Positions 44,941 to 53,255 of a DNA stretch of 64,000 bases are shown here, piece after piece (positions within the stretch are counted from its first letter, which is position 1; every line of letters starts with the position of its first letter). Where the stretch lies: contig JAMPGA010000001.1 in assembly GCA_023664185.1 (NCBI GenBank), positions 653,940 to 717,939 on the forward strand, given 5' to 3'. The position numbers and the translations under genes were made by a program. The notes beneath the pieces were generated by a model, which was given only the letters and a program-made list of their open reading frames with translations, did no database searches and was not told the DNA's origin. Origin of the DNA: Muribaculaceae bacterium. Its GTDB lineage: Bacteria > Bacteroidota > Bacteroidia > Bacteroidales > Muribaculaceae.

Positions 44941-47900
44941 TTATTTACTTAACGCTATACGGACATTTAAGTTCACATCGTCCATCTCAAGAGCGGCAAT
45001 GGCGGGGTCAGCGGGGTCGAGGGGAGCGTCGGCAATCTCCAGCGAGGTGGCCAGCACCTGTCCGGCTATGTAGTCGGCGAAGTCGCGGATGGCGGCATCG
45101 GTGGCATCATTGGGCTCGAAGAGCAGGGTGATGCGGTCGGTGATGTCATATTCGCGTTCCTTGCGGGTGCGCTGGATGCGGTTCACTATATCGCGTGCTA
45201 TGCCTTCGCGCTCGAGCTGAGGAGTCACTGTGACGTCGAGGGCTATTGTGAGCGAGCCTTCGTTGGCAGCAAGCCAGCCGGGGATATCTTCAGTGATTAT
45301 CTCGACGTCGGCCAGGTCGATTACAGCGGGAGTGCCGTTTACGTCGATCTCCACCGAACCATCCTTTTCCAGACGGTTCACGGCGGCGGTGTCGAGTGCC
45401 GAGACTGCGGCTGCCACGGCCTTCATGTTCTTGCCGTGCTTCGGGCCGAGTTTCTTGAAATCGGGCTTAACACGTTTCACTATGAGGCCTTCGTCACCAG
45501 ACACGATACGGATCTCCTTGACATTTATCTCGCTCTTCACAAGGTCGGAAATGGCCTCGACGGTGGCGCGCTGAGAGTCGTCGGTGACGGGCACCATGAG
45601 TGTGCCGAGGGGCTGACGCACCTTGAGGTTCGACTTCTTGCGCAGAGCCAGAGACATTGATGTGATGCCCTGAGCCATCTGCTGGCGTGTCTCAAGCTCG
45701 GGAGCGGCAAGTGTCGGGTCAAACTCGGGAAAGCGTGACAGATGCACTGAGCCGGCCTCGTCGCCCTTGAGGTCGCGCCACAGGCGCTCGGCATAGAAGG
45801 GAGCAAACGGAGCCATCAGTCGGGCCAGGGTCTCCAGACAGGTGTAGAGAGTCTGATAGGCTGCAAGCTTGTCGTCGGTCATCTCGCCACCCCAGAAACG
45901 ACGACGGTTGAGGCGCACATACCAGTTGGAGAGGTTGTCGCCCACGAAGTCGGCTATGGCGCGGGCTGCGCGGGTGGGCTCATAGTCGTCAAGAGCCTCG
46001 GTGACTGTGGCTGTCAGTGTGTTGAGCAGTGAGAGTATCCAGCGGTCAATCTCGGGGCGCTTCTCGAGGGGCACCTGAGGAGCCTCGGGGTCAAAGCCGT
46101 CGACATTGGCATAGAGGGCAAAGAAGCCATATGTGTTGTAGAGGGTCGAGAAGAGCTTGCGCGAGGTCTCGAGCACACCTTTCTCGTCATATTTGAGGTT
46201 GTCCCAAGGCGAGGAGTTGGATATCATGTACCAGCGCACGGGGTCGGCGCCAAACTGTTCGATCTGGCCGAACGGGTCGACGGCGTTGCCCAGGCGTTTC
46301 GACATCTTGTTGCCGTTCTTGTCGAGCACCAGGCCGTTTGACACCACAGCCTTGTAGGCCACAGAGTCGAAGAGCATTCCGGCAATGGCGTGGAGGGTGA
46401 AGAACCAGCCGCGGGTCTGGTCGACACCCTCGGCTATGAAGTCGGCGGGATAGACCTGACGGTTGTCGAAGGCATCCTTGTTTTCGAAGGGATAGTGTAT
46501 CTGAGCATAAGGCATGGAGCCGGAGTCAAACCACACGTCGATGAGGTCTTTCTCGCGGCGCATGGGCTTGCCTGAGGGTGAGAGCAGCACGATATCGTCG
46601 ACGTAGGGGCGATGGAGATCGATCTTCTCGTAGTTCTCCTTGGTGTATTCGCCCGGCTTGAAGCCGCGGTCGGTGTAGGGGTTGCTCTTCATGAGTCCGG
46701 CCTCAACGGCGCGGTCAATCTCGGCCGAGAGCTGCTCCACGCTCTGAATGCAGAGCTCCTCCTTGGCATCCTCAGTGCGCCATATGGGGAGCGGGGTGCC
46801 CCAGTAGCGGCTGCGCGAGAGATTCCAGTCCTGAAGATTCTCAAGCCACTTGCCGAAGCGACCCGATCCGGTCGAGGCCGGTTTCCATTTGATGGTCTCG
46901 TTGAGAGCCATGAGGCGCTCGCGTGCGGCAGTGGTGCGGATGAACCATGAGTCGAGGGGGTAGTAGAGCACAGGCTTGTCGGTGCGCCAGCAGTGGGGAT
47001 AGCTGTGGGTGTGCTTCTCTATCTTAAACACCTTTCCGTTGGCCTTGAGATCCATGCAGATGCGCACGTCGAGAGTCTCGGTGGCATCGGTGGCGTCAGG
47101 GTCGTAGGCGTTCTTCACATATGCGCCCTCCCAGGGTTTGTAAGCCTCCACATCCACCATCTTCTCCACAAACTCTGGGTCGAGGTCGTCGAGACGGTAG
47201 AAGCGGCCGGTCATGTCGACCATGGGGCGTATGTTGCCGTCGCGGTCTATGAGGTGGAGGGGCGGGATGCCGCTCTCCTTTGACACACGAAGGTCGTCGG
47301 CGCCAAATGTGCCGGCTATATGCACGATGCCCGTACCGTCGTCGGTGCTGACATAGTCGCCGGGGATGACGCGGAAGGCTCCGGGACCGGGATTTACCCA
47401 GGGGAACAGCTGTTTGTAGTGTATGCCCACGAGATCGGAGCCCTTCACGGTGGCTACGACCTGGTAGGGTATCACCTTGTCACCTTTCTTATAGTCTGAG
47501 AGGGGCATGTCCTTGGCCTTGGGGCTGAAGAACGAGCCCATCAAGGCATCGGCCAGGATTACGGTGAGGGGGGCACCTGAATAAGGATTGAAGGTGTGGA
47601 CAATGTTGTAGTCGATGGCAGGACCTACGGCCAGGGCGGTGTTTGAGGGGAGAGTCCAGGGTGTGGTGGTCCATGCCAGGAAGTAGGGTGTGCCAAAGCG
47701 GAATAGCATTTCCTTGAAGGGAGCCAGGGCGAGATAACCCTCCTGACTTTCGTCGAGGTCGGCTATTTCAAACTGTGCCACACAGGTGGTGTCCTTCACA
47801 TCGCGGTAGCATCCGGGTTGGTTCAACTCGTGCGAGCTCAGACCGGTGCCGGCCGCGGGCGAGTAGGGCTGGATGGTGTAGCCTTTATAAAGGTAGCCTT

Positions 47901-48411
47901 TCTTGTAGAGCTCACCCAGCAGCCACCAGATGGTCTCGATATAGCGGTTGTCGTAGGTGATGTAGGCATTGGGCATGTCCACCCAGTAGCCCATGCGACG
48001 GGTGAGGTCTTCCCACTCGCCGGTAAATTTCATCACCTCCTTGCGGCAGGCGGCGTTATAGTCGTCTACGGAGATTTTTTTGCCTATATCCTCTTTGGTT
48101 ATGCCGAGATTCTTCTCCACACCCAGCTCTACGGGCAGACCGTGGGTGTCCCATCCGGCTTTGCGCTTCACCTGGAAGCCCTTCATGGTCTTGTAGCGGC
48201 AGAAAATGTCTTTGATGGTGCGCGCCAGCACATGGTGGATGCCGGGCTTGCCGTTGGCCGAGGGAGGGCCTTCGAAGAATACGAACGAGGGGCAACCCTC
48301 GCGCTCGCTCATAGTACGGTTGAACACATCTTCGGCATCCCACAGCTTAAGGATGTCGGCATTTATACCGGGGAGATTAAGCCCCTTATATTCGTTGAAT
48401 TTCTTCGACAT
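44941..48411 (-). CDS. ileS: Isoleucyl-tRNA synthetase
   Basis: 1156 residues from MSKKFNEYKGLNLPGINADI; the longer frame to 48465 includes the promoter. Class I signature PPSANGKPGIHH near 50, editing domain with TTPWTLPSNTAL, second signature NKMSKRLGNAVDP, and a C-terminal region LEREGIARDIVNRIQRTRKE characteristic of the long eukaryote-like (type 2) IleRS rather than the zinc-ended E. coli type. Type 2 enzymes are often less sensitive to mupirocin (family knowledge). Heads the operon continuing with dksA, lspA and DUF4296. Confidence 0.96.
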   Translation of the reverse strand: MSKKFNEYKGLNLPGINADILKLWDAEDVFNRTMSEREGCPSFVFFEGPPSANGKPGIHHVLARTIKDIFCRYKTMKGFQVKRKAGWDTHGLPVELGVEKNLGITKEDIGKKISVDDYNAACRKEVMKFTGEWEDLTRRMGYWVDMPNAYITYDNRYIETIWWLLGELYKKGYLYKGYTIQPYSPAAGTGLSSHELNQPGCYRDVKDTTCVAQFEIADLDESQEGYLALAPFKEMLFRFGTPYFLAWTTTPWTLPSNTALAVGPAIDYNIVHTFNPYSGAPLTVILADALMGSFFSPKAKDMPLSDYKKGDKVIPYQVVATVKGSDLVGIHYKQLFPWVNPGPGAFRVIPGDYVSTDDGTGIVHIAGTFGADDLRVSKESGIPPLHLIDRDGNIRPMVDMTGRFYRLDDLDPEFVEKMVDVEAYKPWEGAYVKNAYDPDATDATETLDVRICMDLKANGKVFKIEKHTHSYPHCWRTDKPVLYYPLDSWFIRTTAARERLMALNETIKWKPASTGSGRFGKWLENLQDWNLSRSRYWGTPLPIWRTEDAKEELCIQSVEQLSAEIDRAVEAGLMKSNPYTDRGFKPGEYTKENYEKIDLHRPYVDDIVLLSPSGKPMRREKDLIDVWFDSGSMPYAQIHYPFENKDAFDNRQVYPADFIAEGVDQTRGWFFTLHAIAGMLFDSVAYKAVVSNGLVLDKNGNKMSKRLGNAVDPFGQIEQFGADPVRWYMISNSSPWDNLKYDEKGVLETSRKLFSTLYNTYGFFALYANVDGFDPEAPQVPLEKRPEIDRWILSLLNTLTATVTEALDDYEPTRAARAIADFVGDNLSNWYVRLNRRRFWGGEMTDDKLAAYQTLYTCLETLARLMAPFAPFYAERLWRDLKGDEAGSVHLSRFPEFDPTLAAPELETRQQMAQGITSMSLALRKKSNLKVRQPLGTLMVPVTDDSQRATVEAISDLVKSEINVKEIRIVSGDEGLIVKRVKPDFKKLGPKHGKNMKAVAAAVSALDTAAVNRLEKDGSVEIDVNGTPAVIDLADVEIITEDIPGWLAANEGSLTIALDVTVTPQLEREGIARDIVNRIQRTRKEREYDITDRITLLFEPNDATDAAIRDFADYIAGQVLATSLEIADAPLDPADPAIAALEMDDVNLNVRIALSK

Positions 48412-48434
48412 ATGTGCGTTTGCAAAAATTTTCG

Positions 48435-48442
48435 CAAAATTA
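48435..48442 (-). promoter_or_regulatory. -7 box of the ileS operon
   Basis: TAATTTTG on the minus strand, about 17 bases upstream of the predicted leader start; about 24 bases before the ileS ATG. -33 match is poor. Confidence 0.5.
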
Positions 48443-48499
48443 ACAAATCTTCCCGACATAAACAACTAACCGGCTTATTAAAATATGTGTAAACCAAAA

Positions 48500-48531
48500 T
48501 TTGCAAATGATATGAAAAAATAGTAATTTTG
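48500..48531 (+). promoter_or_regulatory. Promoter of the BACON lipoprotein gene
   Basis: TTTG (48500-48503), 20-base spacer, TAATTTTG (48524-48531); start about 25 bases before the ATG. Confidence 0.85.
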
Positions 48532-48562
48532 TGGCTTCAATCATAACAGACTATAAGAAACA

Positions 48563-48949
48563 ATGCTGAAACATTTTTTTATCACAATGAGTGTGCTTCT
48601 TGCCGGATTGAGTTTCACGGCATGCAACTCTGACGATGAAGACCCCATACCTTTTGTGGCTGAGTTTTCAAAGACCTCTCTGACTTTCAATGCTTCTGGT
48701 GCGCCCGACCAGTTGGTCGAGGTGTATACCAACGCCGACTATTTCGCTGTCTCGGCCACTGAATCGTGGTGTATAGTGCAGCGTGGTGACACTCGTGGCC
48801 AATATGTAATAGGTTGTACGGTAAATAATTCCACTGATGCCCGCAGCTGCACGGTCAAAGTCACCATCGATGGTCTTGACAAGGCCACCATGGCCGTGAC
48901 CCAGGCAGGCTCGAAAAGCGGCATAGTGATCCCTGATCCGGTGGAGTGA
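48563..48949 (+). CDS. BACON-domain lipoprotein
   Basis: 128 residues: lipobox LSFTAC (Cys21), then one BACON domain (about 32-118) with the typical pattern FSKTSLTFNASGAPDQLVEV, SATESWCIV and TVKVTIDGLDKATMAVTQAG. BACON domains in Bacteroidota are thought to bind carbohydrate or mucin. Alone in its transcript, with its own promoter and terminator, upstream of the polysaccharide export genes. Confidence 0.88.
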   Translation: MLKHFFITMSVLLAGLSFTACNSDDEDPIPFVAEFSKTSLTFNASGAPDQLVEVYTNADYFAVSATESWCIVQRGDTRGQYVIGCTVNNSTDARSCTVKVTIDGLDKATMAVTQAGSKSGIVIPDPVE

Positions 48950-48973
48950 GTTAACTAACGGATACATATTTAG

Positions 48974-49019
48974 GGTGTGGCGCCGGGTGTGGCGTCGCAC
49001 TCTTTTTCGGTTTTTTTGA
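48974..49019 (+). terminator. Terminator of the BACON gene
   Basis: 10-bp stem with three G-U pairs (GGGTGTGGCG with CGTCGCACTC), followed by TTTTTCGGTTTTTTT. Confidence 0.75.
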
Positions 49020-49053
49020 TTAAGGTTTTTATACATAATTCAAATATTATTCA

Positions 49054-49061
49054 TAACTTTG
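49054..49061 (+). promoter_or_regulatory. -7 box of the wza-wzc operon
   Basis: TAACTTTG; the -33 position has only an AT-rich TTTTTATA stretch. It implies a leader of about 230 bases before the wza-like ATG at 49300. Confidence 0.5.
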
Positions 49062-49116
49062 CGCTGCCTTATAGACCGCCGATGGTCGGGACGGCAGAAG
49101 CAGATAGAGTTTTTCA

Positions 49117-49245
49117 ATGGCTCATAGAAATAATCCTTGTATCATATTGCCCATACCGAATGAGGTGGGCAATATTGTTTCCGCCATGCAACTTTGTGGC
49201 TGTGTGGCGGATACAGTCGTGATATGCGGCCATGATGCTGTCTGA
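49117..49245 (+). CDS. Possible 42-aa leader peptide
   Basis: Within the long leader an ATG opens 42 codons ending TGA. The product reads MAHRNNPCIILPIPNEVGN and on to QLCGCVADTVVICGHDAV, with Cys at 8, 27, 29 and 37. Composition is protein-like and the frame spans a strong hairpin, but there is no homology evidence; it could be a translated attenuator, a small protein, or chance. Confidence 0.3.
   Translation: MAHRNNPCIILPIPNEVGNIVSAMQLCGCVADTVVICGHDAV
49144..49175 (+). promoter_or_regulatory. Leader hairpin of the wza-wzc operon
   Basis: ATATTGCCCA (49144-49153) pairs perfectly with TGGGCAATAT (49166-49175), with CC/GG able to add to the stem. TGTTT follows, too weak for a sure terminator. 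Inside the small leader ORF. Confidence 0.5.
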
Positions 49246-49299
49246 GACGTAAGAGTTAAAAATAGCAACGAATCAACTATAGATTATACAAATCACACG

Positions 49300-50133
49300 A
49301 TGAAAAAACATCTATTAGGCATTATCGCGGCTGCCGGCCTGCTGGCTGCCTCATGCACGACACCGAAGGATATCACCTACTTTCCCGAGCTTCAGACAGG
49401 CTCGGTGGTTACAGCCGCTAAGGAGCTGACTATCCGTGTGAAACCTGACGATAAACTGAGCATTCTGGTCAATGCCCAGGATCCGGCCCTGTCTGTACTG
49501 TTCAATCTGATGACTGTGCAGAATCAGCTTTCAGGTATCTCATCAGCCACCCATAAGGTAGGCAACGTGGGCACCTCCGGTAACACAGGTACGGCCTATT
49601 ATACCATCGACTCGTTCGGCGACATCAATTTCCCCGTGCTGGGCAAGCTTCATATAGCCGGCATGTCGCGCGAGGAGATAGCCGACTATATAGCCAACCA
49701 GCTCACCAGCAAGGATCTTGTGAAGGATCCCATCGTTACTGTGGAGTTTGCCAACACGGGCATTTCCATCATCGGCCAGGTCAACTCGCCCGGACGCTAT
49801 GAGTTTAACAAGGATCATCTCACCATTATCGACGCTATCGCCATGGCAGGCGACCTGACAATGAACGGCATGCGTGAGAACATTCTGGTGATGCGCAATC
49901 TTGGAGGCGGACAGCAGGAGGCCTACCGTGTCAATCTGCTCAATGCCCAGGAGCTGGCCAGCTCGCCCGTATATTATCTGCAGCAGGACGACCTTATTTA
50001 TGTAGAGCCCAACGACAAGGCCAAGCGCGAGACCACACCCAACGGAAACACTCCCTACACTCCGGGCTTCTGGATTTCGCTCACCTCGTTCGGCTTCACT
50101 ATAGCCACACTTGTTACTACATTGACAAAATAA
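49300..50133 (+). CDS. Polysaccharide export lipoprotein, Wza-like
   Basis: 277 residues. Lipobox LLAASC (Cys19). Poly_export domain (about 45-150, LTIRVKPDDKLSILVNAQDP and DINFPVLGKLHIAGMSREEI) and an SLBB segment (ISIIGQVNSPGRYEFNKDHL), then a C-terminal hydrophobic helix (about 253-275) as in outer-membrane Wza-type channels. Forms the export pore for capsular or exopolysaccharide. Six bases upstream of the Wzc-like gene. Confidence 0.92.
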   Translation: MKKHLLGIIAAAGLLAASCTTPKDITYFPELQTGSVVTAAKELTIRVKPDDKLSILVNAQDPALSVLFNLMTVQNQLSGISSATHKVGNVGTSGNTGTAYYTIDSFGDINFPVLGKLHIAGMSREEIADYIANQLTSKDLVKDPIVTVEFANTGISIIGQVNSPGRYEFNKDHLTIIDAIAMAGDLTMNGMRENILVMRNLGGGQQEAYRVNLLNAQELASSPVYYLQQDDLIYVEPNDKAKRETTPNGNTPYTPGFWISLTSFGFTIATLVTTLTK

Positions 50134-50139
50134 ACCGTT

Positions 50140-52554
50140 ATGGCTGACACATCGGAATCAACACAGAGAAAGAAAGACGACGCAAACGAGTCGGTGCCTA
50201 TTCTCGACATACTCTATCGCACCCTTCACTTCTGGCCCTGGCTGTTGCTGTCGGTGGTGGTATGTATGGGTGCAGGTGTGATATATCTGTTGCGCACCCC
50301 AAATGTCTACACCACCACAGCCTCTATCCTTATCAAGGATGAGTCGGCGGGCAAGTCGGCCGGTGGCGAGGACTTTGGCAGCTTCGGTCTCTTTCAGAAC
50401 AAGACCAACATTCAGAACGAAATCACCACACTGAAGTCGGCCGACCTAATGGAAGAGGTAGTGAGACGTCTGAGTCTCGACATGAACTACTATCTGCCTG
50501 GGCGCTTCCACAAAAGCGTGGCCTATGGCTCTACACTGCCCGTCAAGGTTTCGCTGCCCGATTTTTCCGAGAATAGCTCGGCCTCTTTCGATCTGGCTGT
50601 CTCGGCAAAAGGAGCTGTGACTATCACCGATCTGAAATCGGGCGACATCGATTCCGGAAAAGAGGAATATAAAGGTACGCTCAAGGATACCATCAACACC
50701 CCGATAGGCCCGATCGTGGTGGCTCCGAGCAATAACTATGTGAAGGGTCAGGGCGTGAAACTCAATGTAGTGAAAACTCCCGTCAACTCCACTGCAAGTG
50801 CCTATGACGGACGTCTTACCGTTGTAAAGAGCAACGACAACGGTACGGTGATAGACATCACCATCACCGACCAGTCAACCCAGCGCGCTCAGGAGCTTAT
50901 CAATACTCTTATAGGTGTATACAACGAGTATTGGATTCGCGACAAGAACCAGATAGCCGTCTCTACCTCAAACTTCATTAACGAACGTTTGGGTGTCATT
51001 GAGTCTGAGCTTGGGCATGTGGACTCCGATATTTCATCGTACAAGAGTGAACACCTTATCCCCAACGTCGATGCTGCATCGTCGATGTATATGAGCCAGA
51101 ACCAGGAGATATCACAGCAGATACTGGGTCTGAACAACCAGCTGCAGCTGACACGCTATATCAAGTCGTATCTCGGAGCCGACATGGACGGCACCAAGCT
51201 GCTGCCGGCCAACTCGGGCGTGGAGAATGTGAACATACAGTCGCAGATATCCGAGTATAACAACCTTGTGCTCCAGCGCAACTCGCTGCTGTCCAAGTCG
51301 TCGGACAAGAACCCTCTGGTAATGCAGCTCACCGAGCAGATGGCACAGGTGCGTCAGGCTATTCTGGCCTCCGTAGACAACTCCATCATCGTGCTCACTA
51401 CCCAGATTAAGAGCCTCCAGGGATCGCAGGCCAGCACCACTTCAAAGCTGGCTTCAAACCCCAACCAGGCCAAATATCTTCTCTCCGTAGAACGACAGCA
51501 GAAGGTGAAGGAGTCACTCTATCTGTTCCTGCTGCAGAAACGTGAGGAGAACGAGCTTTCGCAGGCCTTTACAGCCTATAATACCCGCATCGTCAACAAG
51601 CCTTCGAGCTACGGCCCCACATCGCCCAACCGCAACAAAATCCTGGGCATTAGTCTCCTCATAGGTCTGGCCATCCCCGTTGGTATAATCTTCCTTATGG
51701 AGACCAGCAACACCAAGGTGCGTGGTCGCAAAGATGTGGAAAATCTCATTGTGCCCTTCCTTGGCGAGATTCCCGAATACTCGTCGTCAAAGCAAAAGAA
51801 GGCCGACAAGGACTCAACCGAGGTAAACAAGACCCTCGTGAAATCCGGAAGCCGAAATATCATCAACGAGGCCTTCCGCGTGCTTCGCACCAATGTGGAG
51901 TTTATGTGTGGATCGTCGGGCACAGGCCACAACATCGTGGCTCTCACCTCGTTCAACCCCGGTTCCGGTAAATCGTTTATCTCTGTGAACCTTGGCATGT
52001 CGATAGCCCTGAAGCACAAGCGAGTACTGGTGGTCGACGGCGATATGCGCCACGGCTCAACATCGGCCTACGTTGGCTCGCCTGAAACAGGTATGTCAAA
52101 CTATCTGAGCGGCGGTGTCTCCGACATAGAGTCAGTGATCGTGAAGGGATTCGGATGCGACACTCTCGATGTCCTGCCCGTGGGTACAATTCCTCCCAAC
52201 CCCACCGAGCTCCTCGAGTCGCCCAGATTCGGCCAGCTGATGGGCGAGCTCAAACCTATGTATGACTGCATCATCATAGACTGTCCGCCCGTCGAGGTTG
52301 TGGCCGACGCTCAGATCATCGACCGTTTTGCCGACCATACCTTCTTCATCGTGCGCGCCGGTCTGCTGGAACGCTCCATGCTCCGCGAGCTCGACAGAAT
52401 CTATGAAGAGAAGAAGTTCCACAACATGGCCTTTATTCTCAACGGCACACGCAACGATCAGGGCCGCTACGGCTACTCCCACTCCTACCGCTACGGTTAT
52501 GGTTATGGCTACGGTTATGGCTACAACTATGGCGATGGCAAAGACAAAGGTTGA
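50140..52554 (+). CDS. Chain-length determinant / bacterial tyrosine kinase, Wzc-like
   Basis: 804 residues. Membrane segments about 31-51 and 501-521 enclose a large periplasmic Wzz-type domain with coiled coil (about 270-440); the cytoplasmic C-terminal half is a BY-kinase with Walker A NPGSGKS (GSGKS at 608-612), Walker A' VLVVDGDMRHG and Walker B CIIIDCPPVE. The last 35 residues form a Tyr/Gly tail with a run of YG units, the autophosphorylation cluster of this kinase class. It sets polymer length and gates export together with the Wza-like protein. Followed by repeats and a MITE rather than by the next polysaccharide gene. Confidence 0.93.
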   Translation: MADTSESTQRKKDDANESVPILDILYRTLHFWPWLLLSVVVCMGAGVIYLLRTPNVYTTTASILIKDESAGKSAGGEDFGSFGLFQNKTNIQNEITTLKSADLMEEVVRRLSLDMNYYLPGRFHKSVAYGSTLPVKVSLPDFSENSSASFDLAVSAKGAVTITDLKSGDIDSGKEEYKGTLKDTINTPIGPIVVAPSNNYVKGQGVKLNVVKTPVNSTASAYDGRLTVVKSNDNGTVIDITITDQSTQRAQELINTLIGVYNEYWIRDKNQIAVSTSNFINERLGVIESELGHVDSDISSYKSEHLIPNVDAASSMYMSQNQEISQQILGLNNQLQLTRYIKSYLGADMDGTKLLPANSGVENVNIQSQISEYNNLVLQRNSLLSKSSDKNPLVMQLTEQMAQVRQAILASVDNSIIVLTTQIKSLQGSQASTTSKLASNPNQAKYLLSVERQQKVKESLYLFLLQKREENELSQAFTAYNTRIVNKPSSYGPTSPNRNKILGISLLIGLAIPVGIIFLMETSNTKVRGRKDVENLIVPFLGEIPEYSSSKQKKADKDSTEVNKTLVKSGSRNIINEAFRVLRTNVEFMCGSSGTGHNIVALTSFNPGSGKSFISVNLGMSIALKHKRVLVVDGDMRHGSTSAYVGSPETGMSNYLSGGVSDIESVIVKGFGCDTLDVLPVGTIPPNPTELLESPRFGQLMGELKPMYDCIIIDCPPVEVVADAQIIDRFADHTFFIVRAGLLERSMLRELDRIYEEKKFHNMAFILNGTRNDQGRYGYSHSYRYGYGYGYGYGYNYGDGKDKG

Positions 52555-52619
52555 ATTAGGAATTAGGAATTTGGAATTAGGAATGACATTTTAGGGAAAC
52601 GCAAATATATCATTCCTAA
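52553..52619. repeat. ATTAGGA tandem units and inverted repeat after wzc
   Basis: GAATTAGGAATTAGGAATTTGGAATTAGGAAT starts in the wzc stop region, made of 7-base units close to ATTAGGA. The last unit forms a 10-bp perfect inverted repeat with 52610-52619 (TTAGGAATGA, TCATTCCTAA). No T run, so a weak or Rho-dependent end at best. Confidence 0.6.
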
Positions 52620-52637
52620 AATCTAATAAAAGATCTC

Positions 52638-52765
52638 GCCCCAGTATGGGGCACGGCTACATAGCCCAAGGGCTCATCCCTGTGAATGAGCAAATAGCAT
52701 GAAATATGGCCCCGTAGGGGTCGTGGAAAAACAGCGACAATGCATTCCACGACACCCTACGGGGC
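52638..52765. repeat. Palindromic intergenic element (REP-like), second copy
   Basis: Begins with GCCCC-AGTAT-GGGGC (52638-52652) and ATAGCCCAAGGGCT, closely matching the 23065-23152 element. A second palindrome, 52709-52726 with 52747-52765 (18-19 bp, one bulge) with CCCCGTAGGGG inside, follows. No coding potential. Confidence 0.75.
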
Positions 52766-52782
52766 ACTCATTTTGAGTTTTA

Positions 52783-53083
52783 GAGTGTGTCGAATAAAGG
52801 ATGTTAACGTGTAGGGCGGCCAATCTTTAGACAAAAAGTGGCAAAGAGTGGCCTAACCGAGGTAATTTTCGTTAATTCACACTCGTTAAAACAATATTTC
52901 ATAAATAACAAAAGTCTTATGAGGCTAAGCGACGCGGAAAGTAAGAATGATTTGACTTCATGCTATGGATGTCTTTATCGCTTTGTTTCAGGAGTGTACA
53001 TCCAGTACACTTCTGAAACTGCATCGATAAATACATCTCATAGCATGAACCCTACGCGTTAACACCCTTTATTAGACACACTC
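52783..53083. mobile_element. 301-bp MITE with 34-bp terminal inverted repeats
   Basis: Terminal repeats 52783-52816 and 53050-53083 match at 31 of 34 positions (GAGTGTGTC...GTAGGG). Directly outside both ends stands TTA (52780-52782 and 53084-53086), a plausible 3-bp target duplication. The right half is filled by a 93-nt hairpin (52957-53049) with interrupted near-perfect arms. There is no transposase; the only ORF inside (74 codons) crosses the hairpin and terminal repeat and is spurious. It is presumably moved by an element elsewhere whose ends share the terminal repeat. Confidence 0.85.
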
Positions 53084-53108
53084 TTACACGTTCTTCGGGT
53101 CAGGAGGA

Positions 53109-53188
53109 TTTGCATATGTTGTGAAAAAAACGTAATTTTACAGAGTTTTTATGTAATGCCGTCCGTGACGGTTCCGATTGTATCGGAA
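53109..53188 (+). promoter_or_regulatory. capD-rml promoter and twin leader hairpins
   Basis: TTTG (53109-53112), 20-base spacer, TAATTTTA (53133-53140; last base differs from consensus). Two perfect, touching hairpins follow at the predicted 5' end of the RNA: CCGTC-CGT-GACGG (53159-53171) and TTCCGAT-TGT-ATCGGAA (53172-53188). Confidence 0.65.
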
Positions 53189-53255
53189 TAAGGCCTTTGG
53201 CGGCGCGTGTAATTGTGTGTCTTTATTAAATGTATTGTCTTATTAGCCTGCTGAA

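Noticed and set aside
52838..53062. 74-codon ORF in the MITE
   Set aside because: Crosses the internal hairpin and the terminal repeat; no protein-like composition.
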